Below are positions 1-10,505 of a stretch of 64,000 nt of DNA, piece after piece. Numbering within the stretch: position 1 is the first letter of the stretch; every line of letters starts with the position of its first letter. The DNA lies in assembly GCA_963585895.1 (NCBI GenBank), contig OY757921.1, forward strand, positions 56,237,081-56,301,080, given 5' to 3'. The stretch is from Sepioteuthis lessoniana. Lineage: Eukaryota; Mollusca; Cephalopoda; Myopsida; Loliginidae. Both the position numbers and the translations under genes were made by a program. Under the pieces are notes generated by a model that saw only the letters and a list, made by a program, of their open reading frames with translations, searched no databases and was not told the origin of the DNA.

Positions 1-648
1 TAATCAATCAACTTAATTTTCCAATGACAACACCCTACCCCTCAGTTATAATCATCTTCGTACACAAACACACTAACCCCTTTATTATTTTATAACGCAC
101 ATACTACCAATGAGATCTACAGTATATATTATTTATGCAATATTTCATTTATTATTATTATACAATTCCCTCCCCTAAATATTACTCCAACATATTACAA
201 TACAATATAACCTTACTTATACCAACTGCGATTCTAGCCTACTATAACCCAACCGTTCAAATACGGTTACAAATCAAATTCTCATTCATTCTCCGCGACA
301 TGCAGTGATGATGTTTTGTTCCATAACTATTGTCACCTAAATAAATAATGTAACGAATTATTAATATACACTTGAATTCATTTCCGCTAAACCCAACGTG
401 CTACGTTCGTAGCCTGACTTAACCTTATAAAAACACGCATCCATATGTAACTATAACTCATACACGCATACGCACACACCCATATACACTCACACACTTA
501 AAACCACACATAAACGAAATCCCAACGGTTTTAGTCAGTATTTTTTCGTATTTTCCATTTTCAATTCATTCCATCTTCTTAACTTCCCGACGATTGTTGT
601 TTTGCAAAAAACTCCATGAAACCCAGGGTCGCAGAATATTTTCCATAG

Positions 649-649
<1 letters not shown>
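1..649. other. AT-rich flank, no gene seen
   Basis: I see no open frame with recognisable protein similarity, no tRNA-like promoter and no clear repeat family here. The sequence is AT-rich with short CA-rich stretches near 440-500. It may be an old, unrecognisable repeat. Confidence 0.5.
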
Positions 650-683
<34 letters not shown>

Positions 684-696
684 ATTATTATTATAT
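650..696. repeat. (TA)n/(TTA)n microsatellite
   Basis: About 30 bases of alternating T and A pass directly into (TTA)n. The compound structure suggests two adjacent slippage events. Confidence 0.95.
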
Positions 697-795
697 AATA
701 GCTCAATCCTAGATATTGAGCACTCTTCATATTATATTGCACTTGGTTCGACACGTACCCACAAAGTGATTTAGTGACAACCAACACTCTTATAA

Positions 796-798
<3 letters not shown>

Positions 799-845
<47 letters not shown>
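799..845. repeat. (AT)n microsatellite
   Basis: An uninterrupted run of alternating A and T. It creates spurious Ile-Tyr open frames on both strands, which are not genes. Confidence 0.95.
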
Positions 846-848
<3 letters not shown>

Positions 849-1289
849 AGTCGGACTGAAGTGGGATGGTTTGTTCATTTAATTTTGGGGGGAGTTTTCT
901 ACCCCAAAATGAAGGCAAAGCGCACACACACACACATATTCCCCAGCCTTGAAGTGTGTTCATCTCACTAAGTTGTCGTCTTCTCTTTTGGTCTCGGCAC
1001 AGCAAAATAAAACGAGCATGATGTTTGGTCCTATGAATTCCAATCCAACCACAGCCATTCCTCCATTATACTGAAAATGAAATGGGTTGTAGTAGTCCGA
1101 TGTTTGTGGGACAGTGGCCATGAGCTCAACAGCTATTTTGAGTTTTAGCCACGCATACACTCAGAGGGTTCACTCCAACTTCTCACACACATGCAGTCAC
1201 GTCTCTGCAGGGTGGGGGGTAGACATAAAGAGGTTTTAATACAGAGCATAACTCGAAAGAATAAAAGGGTAGAATTTATGTTTGTAATT
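846..1289. other. Unassigned sequence
   Basis: Less AT-rich than its surroundings, with a short (CA)n near 922-935. A 66-codon minus-strand frame at 960-1160 has no recognisable domain or initiation context. I make no functional call. Confidence 0.4.
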
Positions 1290-1597
1290 TCTAGGCTACA
1301 ATATTTGTCATATAGTCACACTCTACTTGGAGACAACAGTATTTAAAAGTTGGAGTGATCGCATCAAGTGCTAGCCTCAATTGAACCTCCATTCCTTTAT
1401 TATGTTACATATGCCTTTTTTCCTAAGACGGGTATGTATTCATTCTTGAAACTTATTTCGCATATAAATCTTTCTTCCTGTAGGGATTTTTGTAAGGTAT
1501 AGTGTTTCAAAGCAATCCTAATACATTTGAAAAACTGACATTGAAAGGAAAATTTTATATATAAGTGAACATATGTTACGAAAGGTCATGATATTTG
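1290..1597. repeat. Diverged repeat, copy 1 (partner 2152-2443)
   Basis: This stretch and 2152-2443 share the same succession of blocks in the same order. They are AGGCTACAATATT, GACAACAGTATTT, TTAGCCTCA (or CTAGCCTCA), a TTTTTCC-AAGACGG-like block, ATCTTTC, and GGTATA-TGTTTCAA. Substitutions and small indels separate the two, so this is an old duplication or two insertions of one repeat in the same orientation. No coding potential is visible. Confidence 0.75.
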
Positions 1598-1689
1598 GCT
1601 ACAGAGAAATTAAAATAGTTTAAATACGAGTTATAAAAAAGACTGTCGCATCATTTTTTTTTCAAATATTTTCTTAGTCATTCAATTGT

Positions 1690-1750
1690 ATATATATATA
1701 TATAGAGAGAGAGAGCGAGAGAGACAGAGAGAGAAAGGGGGAGAAAGAAT
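1690..1750. repeat. (TA)n then (GA)n low-complexity tract
   Basis: A short alternating TA run is followed by purine-rich GAGAGA repeats with interruptions. Confidence 0.9.
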
Positions 1751-1754
1751 GTTG

Positions 1755-1806
1755 TGATGATCATCGCCATAGGAAATGAACACGGCAACCCGAGTTCAAA
1801 TTCTAC
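1755..1806 (+). mobile_element. SINE-A fragment (tRNA-related head)
   Basis: It contains ATAGGAAATGAACACGGC followed by CCCGAGTTCAAATTCT, the B-box region of the SINE-A family seen complete at 30966-31250. The element is cut after the B box, where an (AC)n(AT)n microsatellite starts. Confidence 0.7.

Positions 1807-1856
<50 letters not shown>
1806..1856. repeat. (AC)n(AT)n compound microsatellite
   Basis: (AC)n runs directly into (AT)n at the broken end of a SINE-A fragment. This is a common place for microsatellites to arise. Confidence 0.9.
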
Positions 1857-1859
<3 letters not shown>

Positions 1860-2151
1860 AAGATATTATTTTAAATTATTTTTAGACAAGTTTAATCTTT
1901 CATCTCTAAATTCTATTTTTATCTGATATATTATCTAAATTCTATTTTTATCTGATATATTTACCGTAAATAATAACTAAACTAATTAGTTAGATGTTTG
2001 TTTACAAGTTAATATTGACCATATTAAGTTAAAAATTGTTAAATCGTGCAAAGTCAATAAAAAAGCCTTATTGATTTTGGTGGTATTTCAATATAAACAC
2101 AATATTTCAATGTTTCAACTTTTCCTAAAATGTTCTGAAGAATTTATATAC

Positions 2152-2443
2152 TTTTAGGCTACAATATTGCTTACTCCTGTGGCAACATTCAACTCGAAGA
2201 CAACAGTATTTCGCAGTTGAAGTGATTATGTCAGATGTTAGCCTCATTTGAACATTCATTCGTTTGTCTTGTGTCACATCTGCTCTTTTTCCAAGGACGG
2301 ACTTATTTCATGTATATATCTTTCGTCCAGTGGGAATTTTTGAAAGGTATAATGTTTCAATGCAATCTTAATACTCAAGAAGAATTGAAGCGTTGAATGG
2401 GAGATTTTAAACATCAGTGAACAATCATTATGAAATGTGTAGA
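2152..2443. repeat. Diverged repeat, copy 2 (partner 1290-1597)
   Basis: Second copy of the block order described at 1290-1597, in the same orientation and about 860 bases downstream. Confidence 0.75.
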
Positions 2444-3007
2444 TGACCACTAAGTAACAGCAGCTTTACGCCTTTTGTCTTCGGACGGGTAAGTTGGGTA
2501 AGAATATTATACGCTTAGTCCCAGGGGTCTTATCTCTAAGTAGTACCTACTCTCTTGCCTAAAATTGGTGAGAGCCTGGTTTATAAGATGGTTGCAAATG
2601 AAACGGAGATGACTTAACATCAATGTTGAAGGAAATCACTTTCAACCGAAATTTTCGTACAGGGAGAGTAAGCGCGAGTCGGAGATGGCTGAAATGCACA
2701 CACAGAGGAGCGACGGTGTGGTTTTCATGTGAAACCTCTCTGCCTTTCTGCTTTGTTTGATGGGTCGAAATTTTCCCATGTTTATATAATTTCCAGGACG
2801 CCCATACAATCTTCGTGGTCACATCCACCGCCTACACGTTGCGCTTGGGTACGTCTCCTGTCTAGCATGCCACCCAGGCAACTTACGTGGCACTTCCACT
2901 GGGAAAAAATCGTCCGGTTTACTTTAAGAAATAGGTGTACATCCTTTTATTCCCAAAGGCAACTTATGCAGCATGTCAAATAGATCTTTCTGGTCAATAT
3001 TCAACAG
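2444..3007. other. Unassigned sequence, slightly higher GC
   Basis: Open frames of 84-89 codons lie on both strands (2559-2828 minus, 2729-2983 plus), but neither shows a domain I recognise. Position next to the reverse-transcriptase fragment at 3008 suggests this may be decayed retroelement sequence. Confidence 0.35.
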
Positions 3008-3205
3008 CCTGAAGTTGACATTGGCTTCCACGTGAAAGCAGATAAAACAGGATTCCTGTGTTTTAAACAAGAAAAAGACATCTCCACTTTAAGTGGCAAT
3101 CCTCTAAAATTAGTAGACCAGTTCAAATACCTCGGCAGCAATATCTCATCTACTAAAAGTGATGTCAACATAAGCCTACCGAAGGCGTGGACTGTTATTA
3201 CCGAT
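3008..3205 (+). pseudogene. RTE-like LINE reverse-transcriptase fragment
   Basis: The reading frame contains KADKTGFLCF, then ISTLSGNPLKLVDQFKYLG, then a stretch ending in PKAWTVI. This is the post-catalytic part of an RTE-type LINE reverse transcriptase, where the family usually reads V-A-KTEYMC, STL-G-LKLV-FTYLGS and TRL-KAW-AI. It matches the region missing from the SINE-split copy near 41.9-42.2 kb. Only about 60 codons remain, with no catalytic YADD in the fragment, so it is a dead scrap. It lies on the opposite strand to the larger LINE copies. Confidence 0.8.
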
Positions 3206-3240
3206 AATCGATAATATCCGTGCTGTCAGCGTGACTTGGT

Positions 3241-3261
3241 GATATGTATATATATATATAC

Positions 3262-3338
<77 letters not shown>
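3241..3338. repeat. (TA)n(TG)n microsatellite
   Basis: A short TA run is followed by about 70 bases of pure (TG)n from about 3268 to 3338. Z-DNA-forming potential is a general property of such tracts. Confidence 0.97.
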
Positions 3339-3340
<2 letters not shown>

Positions 3341-3890
3341 ATCATATCTACTATCTGTCTTTGTGTGGCATTATCAATTTATTGACATTCATACATATAT
3401 GCATATATACATTAATGCGTAAGTATATGTAACAGTAGATAGAAGCAAATATACTTAACTCCATTGTTTGATACGCCCTCACAGTATGATGAAAACAGAA
3501 GAGGATGTAACTCAGTGTCCTAAAATATGTGTGTGGGTGTGCGCACTTGCATTTCACAAGCATGTGTGTGCGCATCTCATCAAAATTACACAAGAAATTT
3601 TGCTGAGTGTATCAGATTTTGTATTTGTTTGTCTACTGTGCATGAAAAGTTTATAAATTGGATTAATATTGCGACTTACATGGTTTGTTTTTAACTTATC
3701 TGGCGCACAAATGAATACACGCACACATACACATACACACACATATATAAACTACATGTACACTCACCACATGCATATGTATATATATGTGTGTGTGTAT
3801 GTGTATATGTATGTTCGTGTAATGGGTATTTATATCTAAAAATATAGAAATAACTACATGCACGTACACTCAAACTCACAAACACGGAAA
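3339..3890. other. Unassigned, CA/TA-rich
   Basis: Dominated by interrupted CA, TG and ATAC repeats. The open frames here are low-complexity His-Thr or Val-Cys strings. No gene is supported. Confidence 0.5.
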
Positions 3891-3892
3891 GA

Positions 3893-3941
<49 letters not shown>
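3891..3941. repeat. (AT)n microsatellite
   Basis: About 47 bases of alternating A and T. Several overlapping long frames on both strands run through it and are artefacts. Confidence 0.95.
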
Positions 3942-3942
<1 letters not shown>

Positions 3943-4399
3943 TAGAGGTAAAAGGAAGGAGAAAAACAAAGAAAGATAAAAATCGACCAAATACACTTGA
4001 AAATATGTGTGTACGAGTATATATACATAAGAGAACATATTTGTATACGTGTACGCACACACTCACACACAGATTACATACTTACATATACACAAAAAGC
4101 ATTTACATAGACCTGATGTCTTCACGGACAATTAACTCCAACGAGACATTCACAGAAAACAAAATTTGGAATTAAGCAAAATCAAAACAACCCATCAAAA
4201 CAATCTTTACTATTATAGAAACAATCCGAACCTAACTTGCCATTCAAATTGTCTCAAGTAGATGGAATAATGATAACAAAAGCTAAATATTAAATTTGAA
4301 TTCGTTTGCTGACCTATTCATTCAGGAAAAATAAATTTGCAACATGTTGAAAATTTCTTTCAGTTTACTCAAGATTGAATATATCGAAAATATATGAGT

Positions 4400-4812
4400 G
4401 ATGAATTGTACGGCATGTCAACCTGTCTATGCCTATCTTATGCCAAGAGGTTAGGGGAAAATGATCATTTTAGGTTCATATTTACATTTTTGTATAGTTG
4501 TTTCTTAATAGAGGGTTTTTGTTTTCCTTTTTGTTTTGGTTTGGCTTGTTCGTTTTTTTTGTTTTTTTTTTTGTGGGGGGGGGGTTCTTTTTTGTTTTGG
4601 TTTGGTTTGTTCGTTTTTTTATTTTGTTTTATCTTTTTTTTATTGTTTCGTTTTGGTTTGGTTTGCTCGGTTTTTGCTTTTTTGTTTATTTTTTTGTTTT
4701 GTTTGTTTGTTTTTGTTGTGTTTTTTGTTTCGGTTTGGTTTGTTCGGGATTTGTTTTGTTTTGTTTTGTTTTTTGTTGTTTTTCGGTTTGTTTATTTTTT
4801 TCCTTTTTGTTG

Positions 4813-4844
<32 letters not shown>

Positions 4845-5140
4845 GTGCTCTACTTTTTTTCACACTGTTCTATCGAATACGAATAATTTATAAACAGTCC
4901 TATTTGACTCCAAGATGGCACCCTAACAGATCTATTTGATCTACAGATGAAGACCCTCACAGACCCGGGACTGAGTAAACTTCGGAGTAATGGCAATGAA
5001 GGAGTACTCCACATTCCCTTGATATCCAAAACTGGATCTTCACTATCATATGCAGTTTAGTATCATACCCATGACACCATAACCTCCATGCCTAGAATAA
5101 CACTTGATAGGTTGACATGCCGTTGAAATCAATCAATGTT
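4400..5140 (+). mobile_element. Family E repeat, interrupted, inverted head at its end
   Basis: It starts with the family E head (ACGGCATGTCAACCTG, then TATGCC and GAGGTT) and continues after 4856 with CTATCGAATACGAATAATTTA. The body near 4975-5060 reads GACTGAGT, GGAGTAATGGCAATGAAGGA and ATGCAGTTTAGTATCATACC, as in other E copies. A T-rich/TTTTG expansion (4516-4855) separates head and body. At 5085-5138 an inverted copy of the head (GGTTGACATGCCGTTGAAAT) closes the element, so both ends carry the same sequence in opposite orientation. No protein is encoded. Confidence 0.75.
4516..4855. repeat. T-rich (TTTTG)n tract with a 10-G run
   Basis: About 340 bases contain almost only T and G, in units such as TTTTG, TTTGGTTTG and TTTGTTCG, with ten consecutive G around 4575-4584. 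Three frames stay open across it as Phe/Val/Cys-rich strings of 116-181 codons, which are composition artefacts. It sits inside a family E element. Confidence 0.95.
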
Positions 5141-5769
5141 TCTTTTTTTCTATATAAAATGTCTACATTCACATACGAGTGTAAATGTTCAAATATATTT
5201 ATATATTCATACATGTACGTGCACGTGCATGTGCATGAGTATGTGTATGTATATATTCATATGTGTATGTGCATGTTTGCCTTTAATTTGAATTTTTCTA
5301 AATCTTCAATTTTCTTTTTCAATACAATTTTGTGATGTTGTGTGTTACTGATGCGAGCGTCTTTGGCAAAAATTTAATCTTACGTCCCGTCTAACCCTAA
5401 CCCCTTTTAACACCACTTTTTCTGCGAGATTTGTGCGAAATTGTCGTGTAAATAAACACAACCAGAAAAAACAACTTTCCTAAATAAATATCTACATCGA
5501 ATATTCATTAAAGAATAAGGACATTTTAAACAAGAAAATTAACTTCCAGGAATGTATGTATCTTGTGACAGCAAATATTTCTGCATTTTCTGTATGTCAT
5601 TGTATATTTCCTATCTGATAACATTTTCACGAAGTTGATTTTTTTTATATTTCTTATTTATTTATTTGCTTAAACAAAAATGTTTAAATGAAAATTCCAA
5701 CATTTTTTATATTTCTGTGTTGATCAGTAAAATAGATAAATCATGCTTTGGTTTCTTTGTTCACTGACA
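5141..5769. other. Unassigned AT-rich sequence
   Basis: No domain, tRNA-like box or long repeat recognised. There is a short TA/TG-rich patch at 5200-5275. Confidence 0.45.
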
Positions 5770-5974
5770 TATAACCCCTTGAGGGTTATTTAATGCTAAA
5801 GCGATCCTTGTAGAAGAGTAGCAGTAATACTATTTAAGACATGGCTGAGGTGAAAAGGGGATTTACACCTTTCCTAAGAGGCATTAGTCCGAAAGTGAAC
5901 GTAATAACGCCACTGGAGTCTGAACTTAGAGGCTACTATCAAGCATTTTAGCCATTATGCCACGGGGTCTTCTC
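5770..5974 (-). mobile_element. SINE-B (tRNA-derived)
   Basis: Read on the minus strand it begins CCCCGTGGCATAATGGC, an A-box-like start. It continues through a degraded B-box region, then ATTACGTTCACTTTCGGACT, then a tail matching the other SINE-B copies (GGTATAA-like blocks, CTACAAGGAT, TTAAATAACCC). It is followed by an (ATAG)n tract on the head side. Confidence 0.8.

Positions 5975-5975
<1 letters not shown>

Positions 5976-6030
<55 letters not shown>
5976..6030. repeat. (ATAG)n microsatellite
   Basis: About thirteen perfect tetranucleotide units adjoin the head end of the SINE-B copy. Confidence 0.95.
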
Positions 6031-6031
<1 letters not shown>

Positions 6032-6064
6032 TTCAATTTTGTATAAGCGTGAAGGTGCGAATAT

Positions 6065-6600
6065 ACATATACATATGGTTTGGTTTGGCTTGGTTTGGTT
6101 TTATGGCACATAAACCTTTGTAGGTTATTTAATGCCAAATCTATTTTAAACATAAACAGTTCTATTTCAAACAATTCAGTTTAGTATAAGTATTGATTTT
6201 TGCCTACACAGAGTTAAATGTAAAAACAGTTTTATTTCAAACAATTCAGTTTAGCATAAGTACGCAGTTTGAATACCAAAACAGTTCTATTTCAAACAAT
6301 TCAGTTTAGCATAAGTATGCAGTTTAAATGCTAAAAGAGTCCCATCTTAACTAACACAGTTTATTTCTATTTGACCAATAAATAGGACCCTATCGTGTGC
6401 TACCACTCTGGGCCAGAGTGGACCTTGGGGCGATGGCAATGAAGGGGTACTTCGCATTCCCCAAAGCTCCAGCATTACTGGAACCTCTCCATCAGATTGT
6501 TTAGTGTCATATACAGAACACTCGTTGAGAGGAGTGTTTTACTCCTCTGCAGAGAAACAGTCGGTGTATTCTACAGCCCTCACCCCACATACATTTATGG
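6065..6600 (+). mobile_element. Family E composite with internal tandem repeats
   Basis: It opens with a GGTTTGGTTTGGC-type segment and ATGGCACATAAACC, then GGTTATTTAATGCC. A small tandem array follows at 6153-6332. From about 6360 the E body is clear: CCACTCTGGGCCAGAGTGGA, GGCAATGAAGGGGTACT, TTTAGTGTCATA, CTCTGCAGAGAAACAGTCGG and TATTCTACAGCCC. Its 3' end abuts a SINE-A copy at 6600. No coding capacity is seen. Confidence 0.75.
6153..6332. repeat. Tandem array, 3 units of about 55-69 bp
   Basis: The segment from AAACAGTTCTATTTCAAACA through CAGTTTAGCATAAGTA begins at 6153, 6222 and 6278. The first spacing is 69 bases and the second 56, so the first unit carries extra sequence. The array lies inside a family E element. 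Confidence 0.9.
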
Positions 6601-6880
6601 AGGGGTTCAGTGGTGTAACAGGCTATCGTCATAGATGGACACGGCAAGATGAGTTCTAGCCCTGAGCAAGGTTGCGTTTCACATCGTACTAATTCCCTTG
6701 AGAAAGACAAATTCATCTCCACCCCCAACTAGCTATGGGTAAATAATAGGGCAAACTAAGTACTTTAGCCTTGATACGGTAACCAGTCTAGGAGATAGAA
6801 AACTCTGAATTCACACCTGCTGTACTTTGCATAAAAACTGACCTTGTGTTGCATACAGCCCCAGACAGAAAAGTTGGATA
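6600..6880 (+). mobile_element. SINE-A (tRNA-derived)
   Basis: GTGGTGTAACAGG (A-box-like), GATGGACACGGC and GATGAGTTCTAGCCCTG (B-box-like, mutated) form the head. The body has CATCGTACTAATTCCCTTGA, AGCTATGGGTAAATAATAGG, CAACCAGTCTAGGAG-like and AAACTCTGAATTCA blocks. It ends in a (CATA)n tail at 6882-6923. Confidence 0.85.
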
Positions 6881-6881
6881 C

Positions 6882-6894
6882 ATACATACATACA

Positions 6895-6923
<29 letters not shown>
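6882..6923. repeat. (CATA)n microsatellite
   Basis: Roughly ten tetranucleotide units directly follow the 3' end of SINE-A, consistent with a SINE-seeded microsatellite tail. Confidence 0.95.
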
Positions 6924-6925
<2 letters not shown>

Positions 6926-7069
6926 GAACACATGCGTAAACTTGTGTATATTTGTGTATGTATTCACAGTTTCTGTATAGATCAATTCAGCTTGGCATTT
7001 TGTTCTGTCATGAAAATTATCGCATGCACATTTACAAACTCGAGTTCTTCAACATGTATTAAATTTCTT

Positions 7070-7190
7070 TCTATGGTTTGGCGATTAATGAGCTAAGCTA
7101 GCAAGCCATTGTTAGGGTGTTCGATTCCCACTACGTCCCATACATTTGACCTTGTAATCAGCTGTGATTAGTAAAGTGTTCACATATGTT
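7070..7190 (+). mobile_element. SINE-D (tRNA-like)
   Basis: TTTGGCGATTAATGAGCTAA then AGCTAGCAAGCCATTGTTAG then GTGTTCGATTCCCAC make up a tRNA-like head with a good B box. This is the sense-strand form of the element that appears inverted at 14258-14360 and 13330-13460. Confidence 0.65.
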
Positions 7191-7193
7191 CGT

Positions 7194-7404
7194 GTGAAAG
7201 AAAGAACGAAAGAAAGAAAGAAAGAAAGAAAAGCATTCTAAAATAAAATAAATAAATTCCATATTAAAATGATTTGTAAAAAAAATTAAAATGAGGTGTA
7301 TTTAGAATGTTTTAAAATATTTTACTAACCAATTTAAACAAAAAAAAAAGCTTTAAAAGCTTTTTCAATTACTGCAAAGAAAGAAAGAAAGAAAGAAAGA
7401 AAGG
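7194..7404. repeat. Two (GAAA)n tracts flanking AT-rich DNA
   Basis: (GAAA)n runs occur at about 7196-7232 and 7376-7404, with AT-rich sequence between them. Confidence 0.9.
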
Positions 7405-7681
7405 GGTAAGGATATCTCAAAATAATGTAAGTGGGAGGAATTGCAGAAACGTAGGTTGAGTAGGGCAGTGGGTGGGGGTCATTATTCTGGCCCGAGATTT
7501 AGGTGGCCGGTCCCTCCTATATTTTGGCTAGTTGAAGCTGGGCCCTGAAGGCGCTTACGCACCCAGAAAGCCGTCTGCTAGTTTCCCTTCTTTGGCTGCT
7601 TGTTCGTCTGTCTCTTCAGCAACAACCACTTGCTACCAAATTTTATCAGGACGCATTCAGTTTACTAGAGAAGCTGACAAA
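7405..7681 (+). promoter_or_regulatory. Candidate promoter and 5' UTR of the ITIH-like gene
   Basis: This is the least AT-biased stretch just upstream of the signal-peptide exon, with GGGCAGTGGGTGGGGGTC near 7461. A TATA-like TATATTTT lies at 7518-7525, which would place a start site near 7548. There is also a pyrimidine-rich CTGTCTCTTCAG ending about 7620 that could instead be a 3' splice site for an upstream non-coding exon. The two possibilities cannot be separated from sequence alone. The frame remains open upstream of the ATG, but the signal peptide fixes the start at 7682. Confidence 0.4.
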
Positions 7682-7750
7682 ATGTGGCTTCGTATTTTAC
7701 TGATCAATGCTACATTGCTGCTCCTTTTTGCTTTCACTGCAAATGCCGAG
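7682..7750 (+). CDS. Coding exon 1, signal peptide of an ITIH-like secreted protein
   Basis: The exon encodes 23 residues. It starts with MWLR, has a strongly hydrophobic core (ILLINATLLLLFAFTA) and ends ANAE. This is a textbook signal peptide with an A-X-A cleavage site before the final Glu. The ATG context is GACAAAATG, a favourable purine at -3. The proposed 5' splice site is GAG|GTTCGT at 7750/7751. It is weaker than consensus because positions +3 and +4 are T and C. The cut leaves phase 0, matching the phase-0 start of the VIT exon at 55769, and the product would enter the VIT domain almost directly after signal cleavage. No intervening exon was recognised, although a very small one could be missed in 48 kb. 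Alternatively, it could be the first exon of a different secreted protein nested in the same interval. Confidence 0.6.
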
Positions 7751-7804
7751 GTTCGTAGAAAAAAAGTTATTTTAATTTTTGTTTTATATTTAAAATATCT
7801 ACAA

Positions 7805-9830
7805 TGTTTTTTGTTTGCTTTTTGAACGAAATGTTGATTTTATATTTGTGTTTATATTTTTGTAAAGTTAATTTGTTTTGTTTAAAACTTACTAATTCTG
7901 AGTCTCATTTTATTTGGGATAATGATAAATCCTTTACAACATGGGAAAAGTGAATCAAATATCACTTGATGATTTTTACATGAAAGTTATATTAAATTTT
8001 ATTTTTTTACGGGATTATAAATGTAAAATATTTTTTCTTAAATTCGCTTGATTTCTTTTCATTGAATTTAATCAGATTCACATAATCTTATTCAGATGAT
8101 TTATCCATAATTTATAAAATCAATCAAAATTAACATCTGATTCTTTCTTCAGCGATTTATTTTTATTCAAATTGAATTATGGGATGGGTGGACTTTTATT
8201 TACCAAAGCAAATCAACTTTGAATTATAGCTGAGGATGCCTGCATTCCTTTCGCACATGAGAAAGGCATGAAACAAATGTCCCTGCGCTCTGTTAACTAA
8301 AATGTCTTATTACTTGTATGCCATCATGTTTGATGGAGGAAAAAGTGGATAAATGAGCATTTCTGATTATAATCACTATAAAATGTTTCTACATCCAGTC
8401 AACAGTGCCAAAGGCCACCTTTATTATAATATAAATAAAACTAATTTTATGTAGCGAATACGTATAGAATTAATCTGTCAATGTAAATAGTTTTATATTT
8501 AACAAAAAATGAATATATGAAATTTCTTTAAGAATTATTTTAATACATGTTGAACATAACTCAAGTGCAAATATCTGATATTTTTAAAGAGAGATAAAAT
8601 AATTCGTTCTTTAATTTTCTAATTTGTTCTCCTTTAATTCATTTTTTAATTCTTATCGGTAAGTTTTCTGGTTATCACAAAGAAATATTTTCAAAATTAC
8701 TTTCCAATAGCAACAAAAAAATTTTTTTAAGTATTGTTGTGTGCATAAATGAATTGGGAATAATTTGAAGGAACTGAAATTTAAATCCATGAATGAACAT
8801 TAACTGCATTAGCGGTTGTCATAAAGATTCTTGACTAAAAGATAAACTCAACGATTTAAAGCAAATCTTTGAATAACAAAAAAACGGCGGTAAATCATCA
8901 TTTGAACATTTTGAAATGAGTTTTGGGGGTGATTTTTTTCTTTTTTAGTTTGTTAATTTTATTTCGTCTTTATATATTTCATGATTCTATGTTTCTTACT
9001 TTTTGGGTTTGATTGTGTCTGTTTGTTCCTTTTGCTTTGTAATTTATACGGTTTCTTTTATTTGCATTTTTTTTTCTTCGTATTTTCTACTTAGTTCTCG
9101 TATGTAATAATACTTAACTCTACTTAGAATATTCCCCTTGCTCCTGGAATAATTTCCGTAATAAATAACAGGGTTATTTTCCTATGGATCAGCAATCCTG
9201 TTTGTCTGTAGGTTCGAGTTCCTGACTTCAGTTGTTTTTGCGAGTTCAGAACGCAGGTGCGTCGGTCGACAGAAATCGTTTCAAATTACTTGAGTAAATA
9301 GAAAGAAAGAAAGAAAGAATTTATTATAGTTCTTGTAATGCCTAGTGTTACCATAACCGAATTTCTCATTGCTCCCCGGTGAGACCAGGTTATGTGACTG
9401 ATTGATATATATATATATATAAAATATGTGTGTGTATGTATTACAAGTGATTTATAAGTGACTTATCCATTTAGCTTTTCGTTTAAACTCCATATCTTTA
9501 TCTTTCTATATCAATGATTATCCTATCGCAATTGTCTTTAATCTATTAAGCATGAAGATAAGATATAGTCGCTCTTTCTACCGAAAAGGAAGACATGATA
9601 AATTCAAAGGTAAAATAACCTTTACATGTTTTATTAAATGGAAACCAATAAAATGCCGGCAATATAATTAATATTGCTATCAACATTACATTTGCTCGAA
9701 ACACGAGAAATAAGAGACAAATCATTGGTTATTTTATTTTCGAAAAGTGCCCTACTATTACTATATTTTACGAGACAAGGTTAGGCTTGATAGATATTTT
9801 CATTCAAGCAAAGATCTTAAAATACTCAAG
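7805..9830. other. AT-rich intronic sequence
   Basis: Very AT-rich, with a short (GAAA)n near 9301-9320 and (AT)n near 9406-9421. A weak B-box-like GGTTCGAGTTCC at about 9211 could be an old SINE but has no supporting flanks. No gene seen. Confidence 0.55.
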
Positions 9831-10100
9831 TTTATAGATTAAAAAAATTTCCTGTTCGATTTGCAAGTAAATGATAATTTTGTGGAATCTACATTAAGGC
9901 TGAACATCAAAATGAAATCCTAATAAGAATCATTCACCTTTTCCAAAATAGAAGCATCATTATCATCATGGACAGCCGTTAACTATGAGATGCTAATTAG
10001 AATCCTTCACTCCAACCTGAAAAGAAGCACTAATATCGTCATGGGCCGATGTTACAACGCAAAACTAACGAATTCACGGGTCGTAAACACACGAGCATTT
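9830..10100. repeat. Family G repeat, uninterrupted copy
   Basis: It contains GTTCGATTTGCAAGTAAATG, ATGATAATTTTGTGG, and two imperfect tandem segments of roughly 75 bases. Each reads AATCCTAATAAGAATC or TGCTAATTAGAATCC, then CATTCACC or CTTCACTCC, then AGAAGCA, then ATCATCATGGAC or ATCGTCATGGGC. The same family recurs at 35855-36500, where a family E element splits it. No coding potential. Confidence 0.7.
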
Positions 10101-10468
10101 GTTGAGGTTAATAAATATGTGCATATTTGTGCACATGTTTATTTGTTTTCATTTCATTTCTAATCGTGGCGAATCAATAATTTGATTAGACAAAGTAAAA
10201 AAAAAAGTCAATCATAAATAACAACTAAATTGTTTTAAAAATAAGGGCCGAATTTATTTCACATTCAAAATGTAGAATAAGCAATAATTTTCAAGACAAC
10301 CAAATAAAATCGAGTAATCGTCGACTTTACTTCTTAAAAAATCAATTTATTAAACCATCACATAGATTTTAGTCATTATTTTATTGGGGAAGTGTGACCC
10401 AAATATACTAACTGAATATTGAATAATCTATTTAGAAATTTCAATGCTTACAAAATCCTGAATCGCGC

Positions 10469-10505
10469 TTTAAAGTCTTCCTGGAAATTATTAATGTGGT
10501 TTATA
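10469..10505 (+). repeat. Donor segment 1 of the 11.5-kb patchwork
   Basis: These 37 bases recur exactly, in direct orientation, at 11507-11543. The segment starts TTTAAAGTCTTCCTGG and ends ATGTGGTTTATA. Confidence 0.95.

Noticed and set aside
4394-4939. Open frame of 181 codons, apparently membrane-protein-like (Phe-rich)
   Set aside because: It is a translation of a T-rich/TTTTG tract, open in all three frames, inside a repeat element.
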